Shown here one piece after another: positions 52,369 to 62,012 of a stretch of 64,000 bases of DNA. Both the position numbers and the translations under genes were made by a program. The stretch is from Candidatus Opimibacter skivensis (GTDB taxonomy: Bacteria; Bacteroidota; Bacteroidia; Chitinophagales; Saprospiraceae): positions 62,001-126,000 of the forward strand of contig JADKHH010000003.1 in assembly GCA_016721905.1 (NCBI GenBank), in the 5' to 3' direction. Each line of letters starts with the position of its first letter. The first letter of the stretch is position 1. The notes below the pieces were generated by a model. The model had not been told where the DNA came from. It did no database searches and saw only the letters and a list, made by a program, of their open reading frames with translations.

Positions 52369-55300
52369 ATGCGGATTACCTTCAACGTATTCAGGTATCT
52401 CCTGGTGGCCGGAATCTGCCTCTTGGTGCTTATGGCACTGATAGGCTTTGACCATCTATCCTACGATCGGACTCATTTTGCCCAGCAAATTGAAGAGAAT
52501 ATCCAGAACCTTGAGACTGAAGCGGTGCATCAGTTACGCGAAGGTGACTGGGTTGGCCAGATCCGATCAGCTCAGAAATCAGACAGGATATTATCTAATG
52601 ACCTTATCAGCCAGATTGAAAGGCTGGGTCAACAACCCTTCACAATATATCTCTACCAGAATGACAGCCTTATTTTCTGGTCTAAGCCGGGGCCGATTAT
52701 AGACCCATCACATCGTGATTTTATCAATATTCCCTGTGTCATCGGGGATCATCGCCAGGATCATTATGTCAAGAAAACTGAAATTGCCGATGGCCAGGAA
52801 TTGCTACAGGTGTATTTCAAGATCCCCATTTTACCGGTCCAGGAACAAGCTTATAGCATTGGTGTGACTCCCTACAAATTCGGGCACCCTTCACCAGATG
52901 ATGCAGAACTCATACGTAGCATTGACGGATCCCCTATCGCTCATATACAATTGCTGACAAAAGAGTTCTCCTTTTTAATGCAAGCGGTTATCCTGATCCT
53001 TTGCATGGTCATATTCTGGGCATTATGCATGGCATGGATCGTCTGGATCAATAGCAGGTCAGATCAAAAGGTGTCAGGAATCAACAAGATACTTCTTCAG
53101 ATATCAGGTGTGCTTGGTTTGCGTATGGCAACTTTGTTTATCCCTTATCATGATTTCTTTGATCAGCTTTCATTGCTAAGCCCGATCATCCAGAATATCA
53201 AGTTCCCATATTCGACTGCAGATTTATTACTAGATAGTGCTGTTTTCCTTTGGCTTTGCACGTTGGCCAGCAAGATTTACAGTCGTGATTTGCCCGGGGG
53301 CACTTCTGCCTTTGCATTATCATCAGCGGGTAAAAGATGGACAGACCGCATGATGACGGCTACCCATTATCTCGTCGTCATTATGTTGTGTGGGTTGACC
53401 TCATGGATCCTGAGACAGGTCGTAGGTCAGAGTAATTTCAGACTGGATCTGGGTGAGATTTCATTGTTTGATGTCCATCATTTTCTGTCCATCCTCGCTT
53501 GCGGTCTGATTGTCATGGGGGTGTTTACGTTTTCATTTCAGATTGTAACCCGTGCTATTTTTTATACAACCAATTTTTATGAGCGGATGATAGCCCTGCT
53601 TTTTGCAGGTGTAGTGAGCTTGCCGCTGATCTACCTCATTCAGATTGACATTCCTTTTGTTGGTTTTTATCTTGGTGTATTTATACTGATGACCCTTCTT
53701 GATTTGTATATCGAGCAGGGAAACAAATCCGTGATTTGGGTGATGAGTTGGCTCGTGGCGATATCTTCCATGACAGCTTTAGTGTTATATAAGTACCAAA
53801 AGGATTTTGAGAAGATAGCACGCACAGATATCATATTGAGTGCTCCCGGGGATTTTGGTATGAATGAAAGGTCTGAAGAAGCGATCATCGAATGGCGACT
53901 CCTTCATCTGCCGCGGAAATACAGCCTGGGGGTATACCAGGATGGGCAATTGATTTATGGGTACCAGTATGATTACGCACTCGTATTACCAGGATTTACA
54001 AGTTGGAAGGTCGGAGAATTTCGAGAAATCTCAACGGGCAACGACCGCACTGACATAGCCATGCGCGATGCAAGTGACCGGGTCATCCTGATCGGTAAGA
54101 AAGTCGAAGGGGTCAATCATGTAGTCTCTCTCTTCTCTCTGATATTTACTGTATTTAGTTTCCTGTTGTTTCTACTGGCCGGACTTAATGCCATGTTTGG
54201 TTTTTTACCAAAGAACATGGAACTCACGATATCCCCCAGGCCTTCTTTAAGGAATAAAATTCAGCTCGCTGTCGTCATCATTATTATTCTCACGTTTGTG
54301 ATTGTAGGGCTCCTGACGGTGTATTACATACGCTCCAATAGCCGGGCAGATGAATTAAGGCGGTATGACGAACGATTGCGGAATATAGCTGGTTCGATAA
54401 GACAATCCCTCACACCGGAATTCAAGACAGGACGGGATGATATGAAGAAAGCTTCACGAATAGCAGTGGCCATCGGCGCTCCAAATAAAATATATGATCC
54501 TGAAGGAAACATGATTCAGCAACAGGATAATGCGGGTAGCAATGAGCACCAAATCACCGTAAAAATGGCCTTCCTTCCAAAGTTGATCCTGGATGCGGGC
54601 TCTCGTGATTATTACCTGTCCGGTATGCATATTGAGGAAGGAAATCCGAAGAGAACAAATGACGTAGGATTTGTCACGATTCATAATAGTGGTGCACAGT
54701 CAGGTTATATTGAATTGACAGAATTGTTCCCATCCGGCAGTGAAGGTGGTGATCCCGGATCCGCCTTTTTTATGACATTGCTAAATGCTTATGTCTTCAT
54801 TTTTCTCATTGCGATAGGGATTGCTGTATTCATGAGCAGATCGATTACCGGACCTGTAGCACAACTAAGTGAAAAACTTAAAAAAATCCGTCTTGGCAAG
54901 AAGAATGAAACCATTCAATGGTCCATTGATGATGAGGTAGGTGAGCTCATCCGGGACTATAATGGCATGGTGACCAAACTAGATGAGAGCGCTCTCTTAC
55001 TGGCCCAAACGGAACGGGATACTGCATGGAGAGAAATGGCGAAGCAGGTGGCGCATGAAATTAAAAACCCACTGACACCGATGAAACTCAGCATTCAGTA
55101 CCTCCAAAATGCAGCTTCCAGGGATGAGGACATTGATCTTCCGGCTATGATCAAGAGGGTCAGTAAAACATTGATCGAACAGATTGATAATCTTACACAC
55201 ATCGCTTCCGAATTTTCGAGTTATGCAAAAATGCCAACGGCGATGAATGAAGTTTTTGTTATAAACGATGTCCTCGCTTCTGTTCACGACCTCTTCCGCA

Positions 55301-55752
55301 AAAGGGAGGATATGGATATCCAGCTTCAGGTGCCTATTAATGATCTGTTTGTATTTGCGGATAAGAGCCAGATCATCAGGGTACTCAACAATATTGTAAA
55401 GAATGCCATTCAATCTATTCCTAAATCAAGAAGAGGGCTGATCCATATCAAGCTTAATTATACAGATGACCAGGTGGTGCTTTCTATCCATGATAATGGT
55501 GTAGGCATTGATGAACATATGAGAGAAAAAGTATTCTATCCCAACTTCACCACAAAGTCATCCGGGATGGGACTTGGATTAGCTATTTGTTCAGACATCA
55601 TTCAATCCTTTGACGGGCGCATTTACTTTGAAACAGAGAAAGGTGTAGGCACGACTTTTTTTATAGAACTCCCCCGCCATGCTATGCATGAAGACAACAC
55701 ACCTGATCCTAAAGCATCTGGAAATATCAAGCCTTGGCTTATTTCTGAGTGA
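52369..55752 (+). CDS. Large NtrY-like membrane sensor histidine kinase
   Basis: 1127 residues. TM segment near 10-27, an extracytoplasmic region to about 200, a block of about seven membrane helices (about 205-475), another extracytoplasmic loop, two more helices (about 583-655), a third sensor loop, and a last helix near 805-823 (LLNAYVFIFLIAIGIAVFMS) leading to HAMP (SRSITGPVAQLSEKLKKIRL). HisKA has H896 in VAHEIKNPLTPMKLSIQYLQ; the ATPase has the N box NNIVKNAIQSIP (N1012), DNGVGID and the TTKSSGMGLGLAI lid. The HEIKNPLTP box is that of NtrY kinases that act on NtrC-type regulators. No receiver domain is attached and no regulator is adjacent. The signal sensed is unknown. Confidence 0.92.
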   Translation: MRITFNVFRYLLVAGICLLVLMALIGFDHLSYDRTHFAQQIEENIQNLETEAVHQLREGDWVGQIRSAQKSDRILSNDLISQIERLGQQPFTIYLYQNDSLIFWSKPGPIIDPSHRDFINIPCVIGDHRQDHYVKKTEIADGQELLQVYFKIPILPVQEQAYSIGVTPYKFGHPSPDDAELIRSIDGSPIAHIQLLTKEFSFLMQAVILILCMVIFWALCMAWIVWINSRSDQKVSGINKILLQISGVLGLRMATLFIPYHDFFDQLSLLSPIIQNIKFPYSTADLLLDSAVFLWLCTLASKIYSRDLPGGTSAFALSSAGKRWTDRMMTATHYLVVIMLCGLTSWILRQVVGQSNFRLDLGEISLFDVHHFLSILACGLIVMGVFTFSFQIVTRAIFYTTNFYERMIALLFAGVVSLPLIYLIQIDIPFVGFYLGVFILMTLLDLYIEQGNKSVIWVMSWLVAISSMTALVLYKYQKDFEKIARTDIILSAPGDFGMNERSEEAIIEWRLLHLPRKYSLGVYQDGQLIYGYQYDYALVLPGFTSWKVGEFREISTGNDRTDIAMRDASDRVILIGKKVEGVNHVVSLFSLIFTVFSFLLFLLAGLNAMFGFLPKNMELTISPRPSLRNKIQLAVVIIIILTFVIVGLLTVYYIRSNSRADELRRYDERLRNIAGSIRQSLTPEFKTGRDDMKKASRIAVAIGAPNKIYDPEGNMIQQQDNAGSNEHQITVKMAFLPKLILDAGSRDYYLSGMHIEEGNPKRTNDVGFVTIHNSGAQSGYIELTELFPSGSEGGDPGSAFFMTLLNAYVFIFLIAIGIAVFMSRSITGPVAQLSEKLKKIRLGKKNETIQWSIDDEVGELIRDYNGMVTKLDESALLLAQTERDTAWREMAKQVAHEIKNPLTPMKLSIQYLQNAASRDEDIDLPAMIKRVSKTLIEQIDNLTHIASEFSSYAKMPTAMNEVFVINDVLASVHDLFRKREDMDIQLQVPINDLFVFADKSQIIRVLNNIVKNAIQSIPKSRRGLIHIKLNYTDDQVVLSIHDNGVGIDEHMREKVFYPNFTTKSSGMGLGLAICSDIIQSFDGRIYFETEKGVGTTFFIELPRHAMHEDNTPDPKASGNIKPWLISE

Positions 55753-55812
55753 AGTGATGTCGCTGATCACCTGAAGCAGCCTTTGATTTTGATAAATGAG
55801 TGAAAAGGTATT

Positions 55813-57477
55813 CTATTGCTTTACAGTGTTGATCAGGCTTTCCGCATTTGATAATGCTGCTTTGGAAGGGGGATCGCCACTCAACATTTTAGCCAGTTCG
55901 ATCACACGCTGCGGAGGTGTGAGGAATTGAATAGAGGACCTGTCTTTATCCTGCTCTGTTATTTTTGATACGTGATATTGGATGTTCGCATGAGCCGCGA
56001 TTTGCGGTGAGTGGGTTATCATCAGGATTTGATGGCCACCAGCAAGTGAACGGATCAACTGTCCCATGCGCCAGGCAACTTCGCCGGAGATGCCGGTATC
56101 GATTTCGTCAAAAATAATGGTAGGAAGTTGTGCCTGTGCAGCATAAATGGATTTTAAGGCCAGGCTAAGTCTTGAAAGTTCACCACCGGAGGCTACTGCC
56201 TGAAGAGGTTGAACCGAGGTGCCTTTGTTGGCTGAAAACATAAAATTGATTTCATCCAACCCATGAACTCCAGGTGTACTCAATGGATTAATCTCAATGG
56301 TAAACTGCGCATTTGTCATGCCGAGTTCATGGAGTAGGGAAATGACTTTAGGTATGAGTTTTTTTGCTCCTGCTTTTCTTTTCTTTGTCAGTTCCTCTGC
56401 TTTTTCGTGAAGACTCCGGCTAATCCCTGCAATGGTCTCTTCCAATGCAGTGATCTGGTCATTGACTGAAGATAGGGCAGACCATTCGTTTCGCAGTGAT
56501 TGTTGTACCGCGATTAACTCTGCATCATCCTTGCATTGATATTTTTTGATCAGGCTGTATAGTTGATTGAGTCGGGCATGCACTTTTGCCAGTTTTGCAG
56601 GATCGTTTTGCCCCGGCCCTTCCAGGCGTCCTGCTTCAAGAGACAAGTCCTGTATCTCCACTCTGACTGCCTGAATCCTGTCTCCGATTTCACTGATGGG
56701 AGGATACACTGACCGGACACTTTCTATTTGCTTGATCAGACTTGTGAGTTGAGCTGTCAAAGAATGTGAGCTATCACTCAGCACTGATTGCAAATGCGAC
56801 AGCACATGATCAATGGCCTCTGCATGTTCGAGCATGTTCTGCGATTCTTCAAGCGTATTTATTTCGCCTGGAACCAGTTTAGCATTGTCCAGTTCTGCCA
56901 ACTGAAAGGAAAGGAATTCCTTCTTGCGTGAAGAAGAGAGTTCCAGTTCTTTAGTCTTGATCAGTTCATTCCTGGCAACATTAAGTTGAGTGTACAAACC
57001 AGTATACTCCTTGTACTGTGGATTGGATCCACTGATGGTGTCAAGGACGTTGATCTGATAGTCTTTAGATTGAAGAGCAAGATTATCATGCTGATGATGA
57101 AGTTCGATCAGATGGCCGGTGATTTCCTGCAGGAGTTTAAGGGAGACAGGTGTGTCATTGATAAATGACCGGCTTCTGCCACCTGAACTGATTTCACGTC
57201 TGCAGATGAGTAATGAATCATAATCCAGACCTTCCCGGTTAAACAATGTCAGAAGTGATTCTTCCTCAAGTTGAAAATGCGCTTCGACAATACATTTTGA
57301 ATCGTCATCCGGCAGTACTTTGGTCTCTGCCCGACGACCAAGGGCAAGGCCTAATGCCCCAAGGAGAATAGACTTTCCGGCCCCTGTTTCACCGGTGATA
57401 ATAGTTAATCCCGGCTGGATGGCAATATCCAATTCGGGTATAATAGCATAGTTTCGAATGATCAGCCGGCTTAGCAT
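55813..57477 (-). CDS. recN: DNA repair protein RecN
   Basis: 554 residues. SMC-like ATPase in double-strand break repair. LIIRNYAIIPELDIAIQPGL, Walker A TGETGAGKSILLGALGLALG, LIELHHQHDNLALQ, the coiled-coil middle, the signature VASGGELSRLSLALKS, Walker B TIIFDEIDTGISGEVAW and MITHSPQIAAHANIQYHVSK are all present. Convergent with the kinase gene, 60 bases between stops, no terminator seen. Confidence 0.96.
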   Translation of the reverse strand: MLSRLIIRNYAIIPELDIAIQPGLTIITGETGAGKSILLGALGLALGRRAETKVLPDDDSKCIVEAHFQLEEESLLTLFNREGLDYDSLLICRREISSGGRSRSFINDTPVSLKLLQEITGHLIELHHQHDNLALQSKDYQINVLDTISGSNPQYKEYTGLYTQLNVARNELIKTKELELSSSRKKEFLSFQLAELDNAKLVPGEINTLEESQNMLEHAEAIDHVLSHLQSVLSDSSHSLTAQLTSLIKQIESVRSVYPPISEIGDRIQAVRVEIQDLSLEAGRLEGPGQNDPAKLAKVHARLNQLYSLIKKYQCKDDAELIAVQQSLRNEWSALSSVNDQITALEETIAGISRSLHEKAEELTKKRKAGAKKLIPKVISLLHELGMTNAQFTIEINPLSTPGVHGLDEINFMFSANKGTSVQPLQAVASGGELSRLSLALKSIYAAQAQLPTIIFDEIDTGISGEVAWRMGQLIRSLAGGHQILMITHSPQIAAHANIQYHVSKITEQDKDRSSIQFLTPPQRVIELAKMLSGDPPSKAALSNAESLINTVKQ

Positions 57478-57513
57478 AATGTTTTCCTGGTGGAGTTAAA
57501 TATAATAAATCTC

Positions 57514-59439
57514 TTATTGGTTCAATTTCGCCTGTACTTCCGGTTCTATAGGTATCCCAAATTGTTTCACAGTTGGTAATACCTGTAGCGCATTGGCCTT
57601 TTGCCCAAGGATCAGCAGGCTCTTCATCTTTTCATAATAATACAGACCTTGTTTATTGTTGAGTTGAATGGCCCTCTCAAGGTCTGCAAGCCCTTCTGTA
57701 GGCTTATTAATTGCATTTTTAATACGCCCCTGCTCGTACCAGAGGTCCGCATCTTCCGGGTGCATGCTGAGGTATTTTGATATATCGGCAAGTGCGTTGT
57801 CCCATTGACCAAACGATTGGAAGATGAGCGATCGGTTTTTATAACCGTTTGCATGGTCAGGTTTTAGTGTCAGGCCTTTATTGAAATCTTCAAGTGCCCG
57901 GGGTAAATTATTGGTCAAGGCATACACAGCGCCTCGGTTGATGAAATACTCACCTTCAGTGCTATCCATGGCGATGGCTCTGTTATAATCTTCAAGGGCA
58001 ATGGCATATTGCTTCTGGTTGAAATAAAGCTTTGCCCTTGAATTGTATAGCGCACCATCTGGTTTAAGTGTTAACGCAGCATTATAATCCGACAAGGCTT
58101 CCTCTGTTCTTCCCTGGTCGCGTCTGAAGTTTGCCCTGTTCCGGTAAGGAAGTGGAGTTTTGTCTGAATATTTCAATACATGCGTCCAGAGTGTATCACT
58201 ATTGGTCCAGACTTTATTCTGTTGCCAGGTCATAAACATGTATAGTGCCAGGAGTCCGCCGAAACCATACACCGCAATTTTCCCGATTTGTTTTTTCTCA
58301 TTCCACAACCACTGACCTGTGTATACCACCATAAACATGAACCCTGCATAAGGTATGTATGTAAACCGATCGGCAAGGAAGCCTTGACCGGCTCCGACGA
58401 CTTGTAGGACGAACATCACATTGAAAAGAAAAAATAAAACACCGAAGAGGTAGGGCCGCCAGTCTTTCTTAAAAGCGATATAGGAAAATGACAGAATACT
58501 GAGAGCCGCAATAGGTCCAATAATGTACACATCAACGGGCAGCGTGGCGGGGTAAGGGTAGAGTGGGGACATATTATAAGGGAATATAAATTTCGCCACA
58601 TACACCCCTAACGAATATCCGCCAATCAATAGCCTTTGAACAAATGTATAGGTGGTCGTATCATTTATCGAACCTTCATCTTTAAGGAAATAGATCCCCA
58701 CGAGACCAATCAGCAGAGACAGTCCGAAAAAGGCCCATTTTTCAATTACCAGTTTGATTTTAAGCGGTCTTTTGAAATAATAATCTACCAGCAGCATTGT
58801 CAGCGGTAAGCTGACTGCCTGAATCTTCGCAAACAATGCAAAGATGAAGAGGCCGAGAGCCGCATAAAAGTATTTCTTTACATACCCTGTTTTCACGTAT
58901 TGAATGTAAAACCATAAGGCAGCCAGGAAGAAGGCTCCAAACAAAACATCTTTTCGTTCTGTCACCCAAGCTACTGATTCAACACGCATAGGGTGTATAC
59001 CAAAGAGGAGTGCACCCGCCCCTGCAGCCAGACTGCTCAGGTTTAAGGACCTGAAAATTCTGAAGATGAAAAAAACGCAAACAAGGTGGAGCAGGACATT
59101 ATTAACGTGGTAGACAGTAGGATCAAGTCCAAATATCGACCGTTCGATAGCAAATGTCAGAATCGGTAAGGGATTGTAGTTCCCGATGACCGGTTCACTG
59201 AAAATTTGAACAATATTATCCCAGGTGAGTAGGGCGGTATTGGTATTATTGGCCAGATTGTAGTCGTCGTCCCAATTGACAAATTCATTGTTCAGAGCCG
59301 GAATGAAAGCGATGAAAGTGAGGGCTAACACCCCGGCAATACACTTCCAGTCCTGACTGTCAAGCCTTTGGATCAATGGCTTCTTGGTTTTAGAGCCGCT
59401 TTGGGCGGTCTTCTTTATTGGTTTCTTACTGCTGGTCAT
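57514..59439 (-). CDS. TMTC-like membrane glycosyltransferase with TPR repeats
   Basis: 641 residues. A Lys-rich cytoplasmic N-terminus, then about 11 membrane helices in a GT-C-like arrangement (about 32-410): the first extracytoplasmic loop has FVNWDDDYNLANN with acidic residues in the catalytic place, followed by NYNPLPILTFAIERSIFGLD, NVLLHLVCVFFIFRIF, GIHPMRVESVAWVTERKDVL and QGFLADRFTYIPYAG. The last 200 residues are TPR repeats (EALSDYNAALTLKPDGALYN, ALEDYNRAIAMDSTEGEYFI, ALEDFNKGLTLKPDHANGYK). This two-part layout matches eukaryotic TMTC O-mannosyltransferases and their bacterial relatives. The glycan and acceptor are unknown. Confidence 0.8.
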   Translation of the reverse strand: MTSSKKPIKKTAQSGSKTKKPLIQRLDSQDWKCIAGVLALTFIAFIPALNNEFVNWDDDYNLANNTNTALLTWDNIVQIFSEPVIGNYNPLPILTFAIERSIFGLDPTVYHVNNVLLHLVCVFFIFRIFRSLNLSSLAAGAGALLFGIHPMRVESVAWVTERKDVLFGAFFLAALWFYIQYVKTGYVKKYFYAALGLFIFALFAKIQAVSLPLTMLLVDYYFKRPLKIKLVIEKWAFFGLSLLIGLVGIYFLKDEGSINDTTTYTFVQRLLIGGYSLGVYVAKFIFPYNMSPLYPYPATLPVDVYIIGPIAALSILSFSYIAFKKDWRPYLFGVLFFLFNVMFVLQVVGAGQGFLADRFTYIPYAGFMFMVVYTGQWLWNEKKQIGKIAVYGFGGLLALYMFMTWQQNKVWTNSDTLWTHVLKYSDKTPLPYRNRANFRRDQGRTEEALSDYNAALTLKPDGALYNSRAKLYFNQKQYAIALEDYNRAIAMDSTEGEYFINRGAVYALTNNLPRALEDFNKGLTLKPDHANGYKNRSLIFQSFGQWDNALADISKYLSMHPEDADLWYEQGRIKNAINKPTEGLADLERAIQLNNKQGLYYYEKMKSLLILGQKANALQVLPTVKQFGIPIEPEVQAKLNQ

Positions 59440-59443
59440 AGCT

Positions 59444-59451
59444 CAAAATTA
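59444..59451 (-). promoter_or_regulatory. Promoter of the TMTC-like gene
   Basis: TAATTTTG (- strand) is an exact TAnnTTTG, preceded by TCTG 19 bases upstream as a near -33. The box ends four bases before the ATG at 59439, so transcription should start at or near the start codon. Confidence 0.6.
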
Positions 59452-59559
59452 TACAGAGAAGCTGATATATCAGATTTCGGACACATGTGTAGGTAATTCT
59501 ATTTTCAATATTTAGGTGAATATATCGGACTTTCTCTGGTGCAGATATCCCACGAATGT

Positions 59560-59567
59560 TAATTTTG
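59560..59567 (+). promoter_or_regulatory. Promoter of lpxD
   Basis: TAATTTTG is an exact TAnnTTTG, with TCTG 21 bases upstream. It ends four bases before the lpxD ATG, the same layout as the divergent gene, implying a leaderless or nearly leaderless message. Confidence 0.6.
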
Positions 59568-59571
59568 CGCC

Positions 59572-60615
59572 ATGATAATCAATGCTGCACAATTGTGCGA
59601 GCTGCTCCAGGGTGAACTGATAGGTGATGGGGACATGAAGATCTACGGACCTTCACAGATTGACAAAGGAATTCCGGGTACAGTAACTTTTTTGGCGAAC
59701 CCAAAATATGAAGAGTATGCGTATACCACGGATGCCAGCATTTTGATTGTATCCAGGGACTTTACGCCTAAATCCCCTTTGAAGGCTTCCATGATCAAGG
59801 TGGACGATGTGTATGGTGCTATGATGTTCCTGGTAGAGAAATTCAGTAAGAACGGAACTCCAAAACCAGGCATATCTGATTTGGCGCAATTGCCCACAGA
59901 TTTTGCACCGGCTCAGGATATTTCTATAGGGGCCTTCACCGTCATTGAAAAAGACGTGGTGATCGGAGCAAGGTCCATCATTTATCCGCATGTGTTCATA
60001 GGGCATGGATCCCAGATTGGCGAAGATGTAGTGATATATCCAGGGGTTAGAATTTATCCCAACTCCATGATCGGAGACAGGTGTATCATCCATGCAAATG
60101 CTGTGATAGGCTGCGATGGGTTTGGTTACAGGCCTGATGAAAAAGGACAGTATATCAAGATAAACCATGTAGGCCGCGTCATCCTTGAAGAAGATGTGGA
60201 AATAGGGGCCAATACAGTCATAGATAGAGGAACACTGAATTTTACTAAAATCGGTAAAGGAAGTAAGATTGATAACCTTGTCCAGATAGCACACAATGTG
60301 ACGATAGGAAAGCATACCGTCATTGCTGCTCAGGCAGGCATTGCCGGCAGCTCCAGCGTTGGTGATCATGCCCGGGTAGGTGGACAGGTTGGTGTCGCAG
60401 GACATATTCATATTGCAGATCGTATAGAGATACAAGCGCAGAGTGGGGTTCATTCAGGCAAGTATCCTGAAGGGACAAGGCTTTTCGGTTATCCGGCTAT
60501 CCAGTATAATGATTATTTAAAATCGTATGCGGTATTTAAGCAATTGCCCGCTTACATGAAGAGAATTGAGGAATTGGAAAAACAAATTGCTGCCTTAAAA
60601 GCGGATAGCCAATGA
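59572..60615 (+). CDS. lpxD: UDP-3-O-acylglucosamine N-acyltransferase
   Basis: 347 residues. Adds the second hydroxyacyl chain to UDP-glucosamine in lipid A synthesis. The N-terminal uridine-binding domain (INAAQLCELLQGELIGDGDM, GTVTFLANPKYEEYAYTTDA) is followed by left-handed helix hexapeptide repeats (VIGCDGFGYRPDEKGQ, IGANTVIDRGTLNFTKIGKG) with the catalytic His in LVQIAHNVTIG. A C-terminal helix ends the protein. First gene of the lipid A operon; overlaps the next start as ATGA. Confidence 0.97.
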   Translation: MIINAAQLCELLQGELIGDGDMKIYGPSQIDKGIPGTVTFLANPKYEEYAYTTDASILIVSRDFTPKSPLKASMIKVDDVYGAMMFLVEKFSKNGTPKPGISDLAQLPTDFAPAQDISIGAFTVIEKDVVIGARSIIYPHVFIGHGSQIGEDVVIYPGVRIYPNSMIGDRCIIHANAVIGCDGFGYRPDEKGQYIKINHVGRVILEEDVEIGANTVIDRGTLNFTKIGKGSKIDNLVQIAHNVTIGKHTVIAAQAGIAGSSSVGDHARVGGQVGVAGHIHIADRIEIQAQSGVHSGKYPEGTRLFGYPAIQYNDYLKSYAVFKQLPAYMKRIEELEKQIAALKADSQ

Positions 60616-62012
60616 AACAGCAGACATTAGCCAAATCATTCAGTTTGGAAGGGGTAGGGCTCCATACCGGTAAAACAGTGATTATCGAATTTGAACCTGC
60701 GGAAGTCAATCATGGTATCAGGTTCATGCGGGTGGACATGCAAGATCAGCCGGTCCTCACTGCGGATGTAAACCAGGTTGTTTCGACAAACCGGGGTACA
60801 ACCATTCGTAACGGGGAGGCACAGATCAGTACAGTTGAGCATGTTTTGTCTGCGTTGACAGGAACCGGCGTCGATAACGTGCTGATCAAAGTGAACGGTC
60901 CTGAAATTCCTATTATGGATGGCAGTGCCATGGATTTCGTAGATGGGATTCTGGGCGCCGGACTATTAAAACAAGCTACGGACCGCGAGTATTTTGAAAT
61001 CGAAGAGCCCATTTCCTTCAGGGATGAAGTTACAGGCACAGAGCTTCTTGCACTGCCTGGTGATAAATTTGAAGTCACAGCAATGATTGACTTCAATTCG
61101 CAAATACTTGGACATCAATACGCAAGTCTTCAGAATATAGATGATTATGCAACCCAGATAGCACCCTGCAGGACGTTTGTTTTCGTCAGGGAGCTAGAAC
61201 AGCTTTTTGATCAGAACCTTATCAAAGGTGGAGATCTGGACAATGCTGTGGTTATCGCTGACCGGCTTATGGATCAGGATGAACTTGATAGGCTTGCTAA
61301 GAAGCTTGGAAAGCAAAGCATCAAAGTTGAAAAGACAGGGATTCTGAATACCACCTCCCTTAAATTTGAAAATGAACCTGCCAGGCATAAATTGCTTGAT
61401 GTACTTGGTGATTTAACCTTGCTTGGGAAACCGATCAAGGGCAAAATTGTGGCACGAAAACCAGGTCATACTGCCAACATAGAGTTTACCAAATTACTCA
61501 AGCGGAAAATGATGGAGCAGCGCAAGCTGAAAGGCAGGCCTCGTATAGATCCGGATCAGCCACCATTGTTCGATATAGAGTCCATCCGCAAGCTCCTTCC
61601 TCACAGGTATCCTTTTCTCCTGGTAGACAAGATTGTAGAGATGACTGACAATTATATTGTGGGCGTCAAGAATATTACATTTAACGAGCCTTTCTTTCAG
61701 GGGCACTTTCCTGGTAATTCCATATTTCCTGGCGTTCTTCAGATTGAGGCACTAGCTCAGGTTGGCGGGGTTTTTGTCTTATCAAAAGTTGAAGATCCGG
61801 AGAACTGGGGAACCTTATTACTTAAAATAGATAATACGAAGTTTAAATATAAAGTCAGCCCGGGAGATCAGCTGATCCTCAAAATGGAATTGTTATCTGC
61901 AGTCAGGAGAGGAATTTGCCTGATGTATGGTACGGCATACGTTGGTAGTAAATTGGTTTCCGAAAGCGAGTTAACAGCACAGATCGTGCGCAATCAACCT
62001 CCTAATGAATAA
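60612..62012 (+). CDS. lpxC/fabZ: Bifunctional UDP-3-O-acyl-N-acetylglucosamine deacetylase / 3-hydroxyacyl-ACP dehydratase
   Basis: 466 residues, a fusion usual in Bacteroidota. The LpxC part (about 1-310) has GVGLHTGKTVIIEFEPAEVN, the zinc His in ISTVEHVLSALTG and the HxxxD pair in RHKLLDVLGDLTLLGKPIKG. The FabZ part (about 320-466) has IESIRKLLPHRYPFLLVDKI, catalytic His in FFQGHFPGNSIFPGV and Glu in QIEALAQVGG. One protein thus commits the sugar to lipid A and dehydrates acyl chains, balancing lipid A against phospholipid. Overlaps lpxD by four bases and lpxA by eight. Confidence 0.97.
   Translation: MKQQTLAKSFSLEGVGLHTGKTVIIEFEPAEVNHGIRFMRVDMQDQPVLTADVNQVVSTNRGTTIRNGEAQISTVEHVLSALTGTGVDNVLIKVNGPEIPIMDGSAMDFVDGILGAGLLKQATDREYFEIEEPISFRDEVTGTELLALPGDKFEVTAMIDFNSQILGHQYASLQNIDDYATQIAPCRTFVFVRELEQLFDQNLIKGGDLDNAVVIADRLMDQDELDRLAKKLGKQSIKVEKTGILNTTSLKFENEPARHKLLDVLGDLTLLGKPIKGKIVARKPGHTANIEFTKLLKRKMMEQRKLKGRPRIDPDQPPLFDIESIRKLLPHRYPFLLVDKIVEMTDNYIVGVKNITFNEPFFQGHFPGNSIFPGVLQIEALAQVGGVFVLSKVEDPENWGTLLLKIDNTKFKYKVSPGDQLILKMELLSAVRRGICLMYGTAYVGSKLVSESELTAQIVRNQPPNE

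Noticed and set aside
59653..60453. 266-codon reverse ORF across lpxD
   Set aside because: It is a shadow of lpxD, whose family motifs cover the whole region; the reverse product has no recognisable motif.
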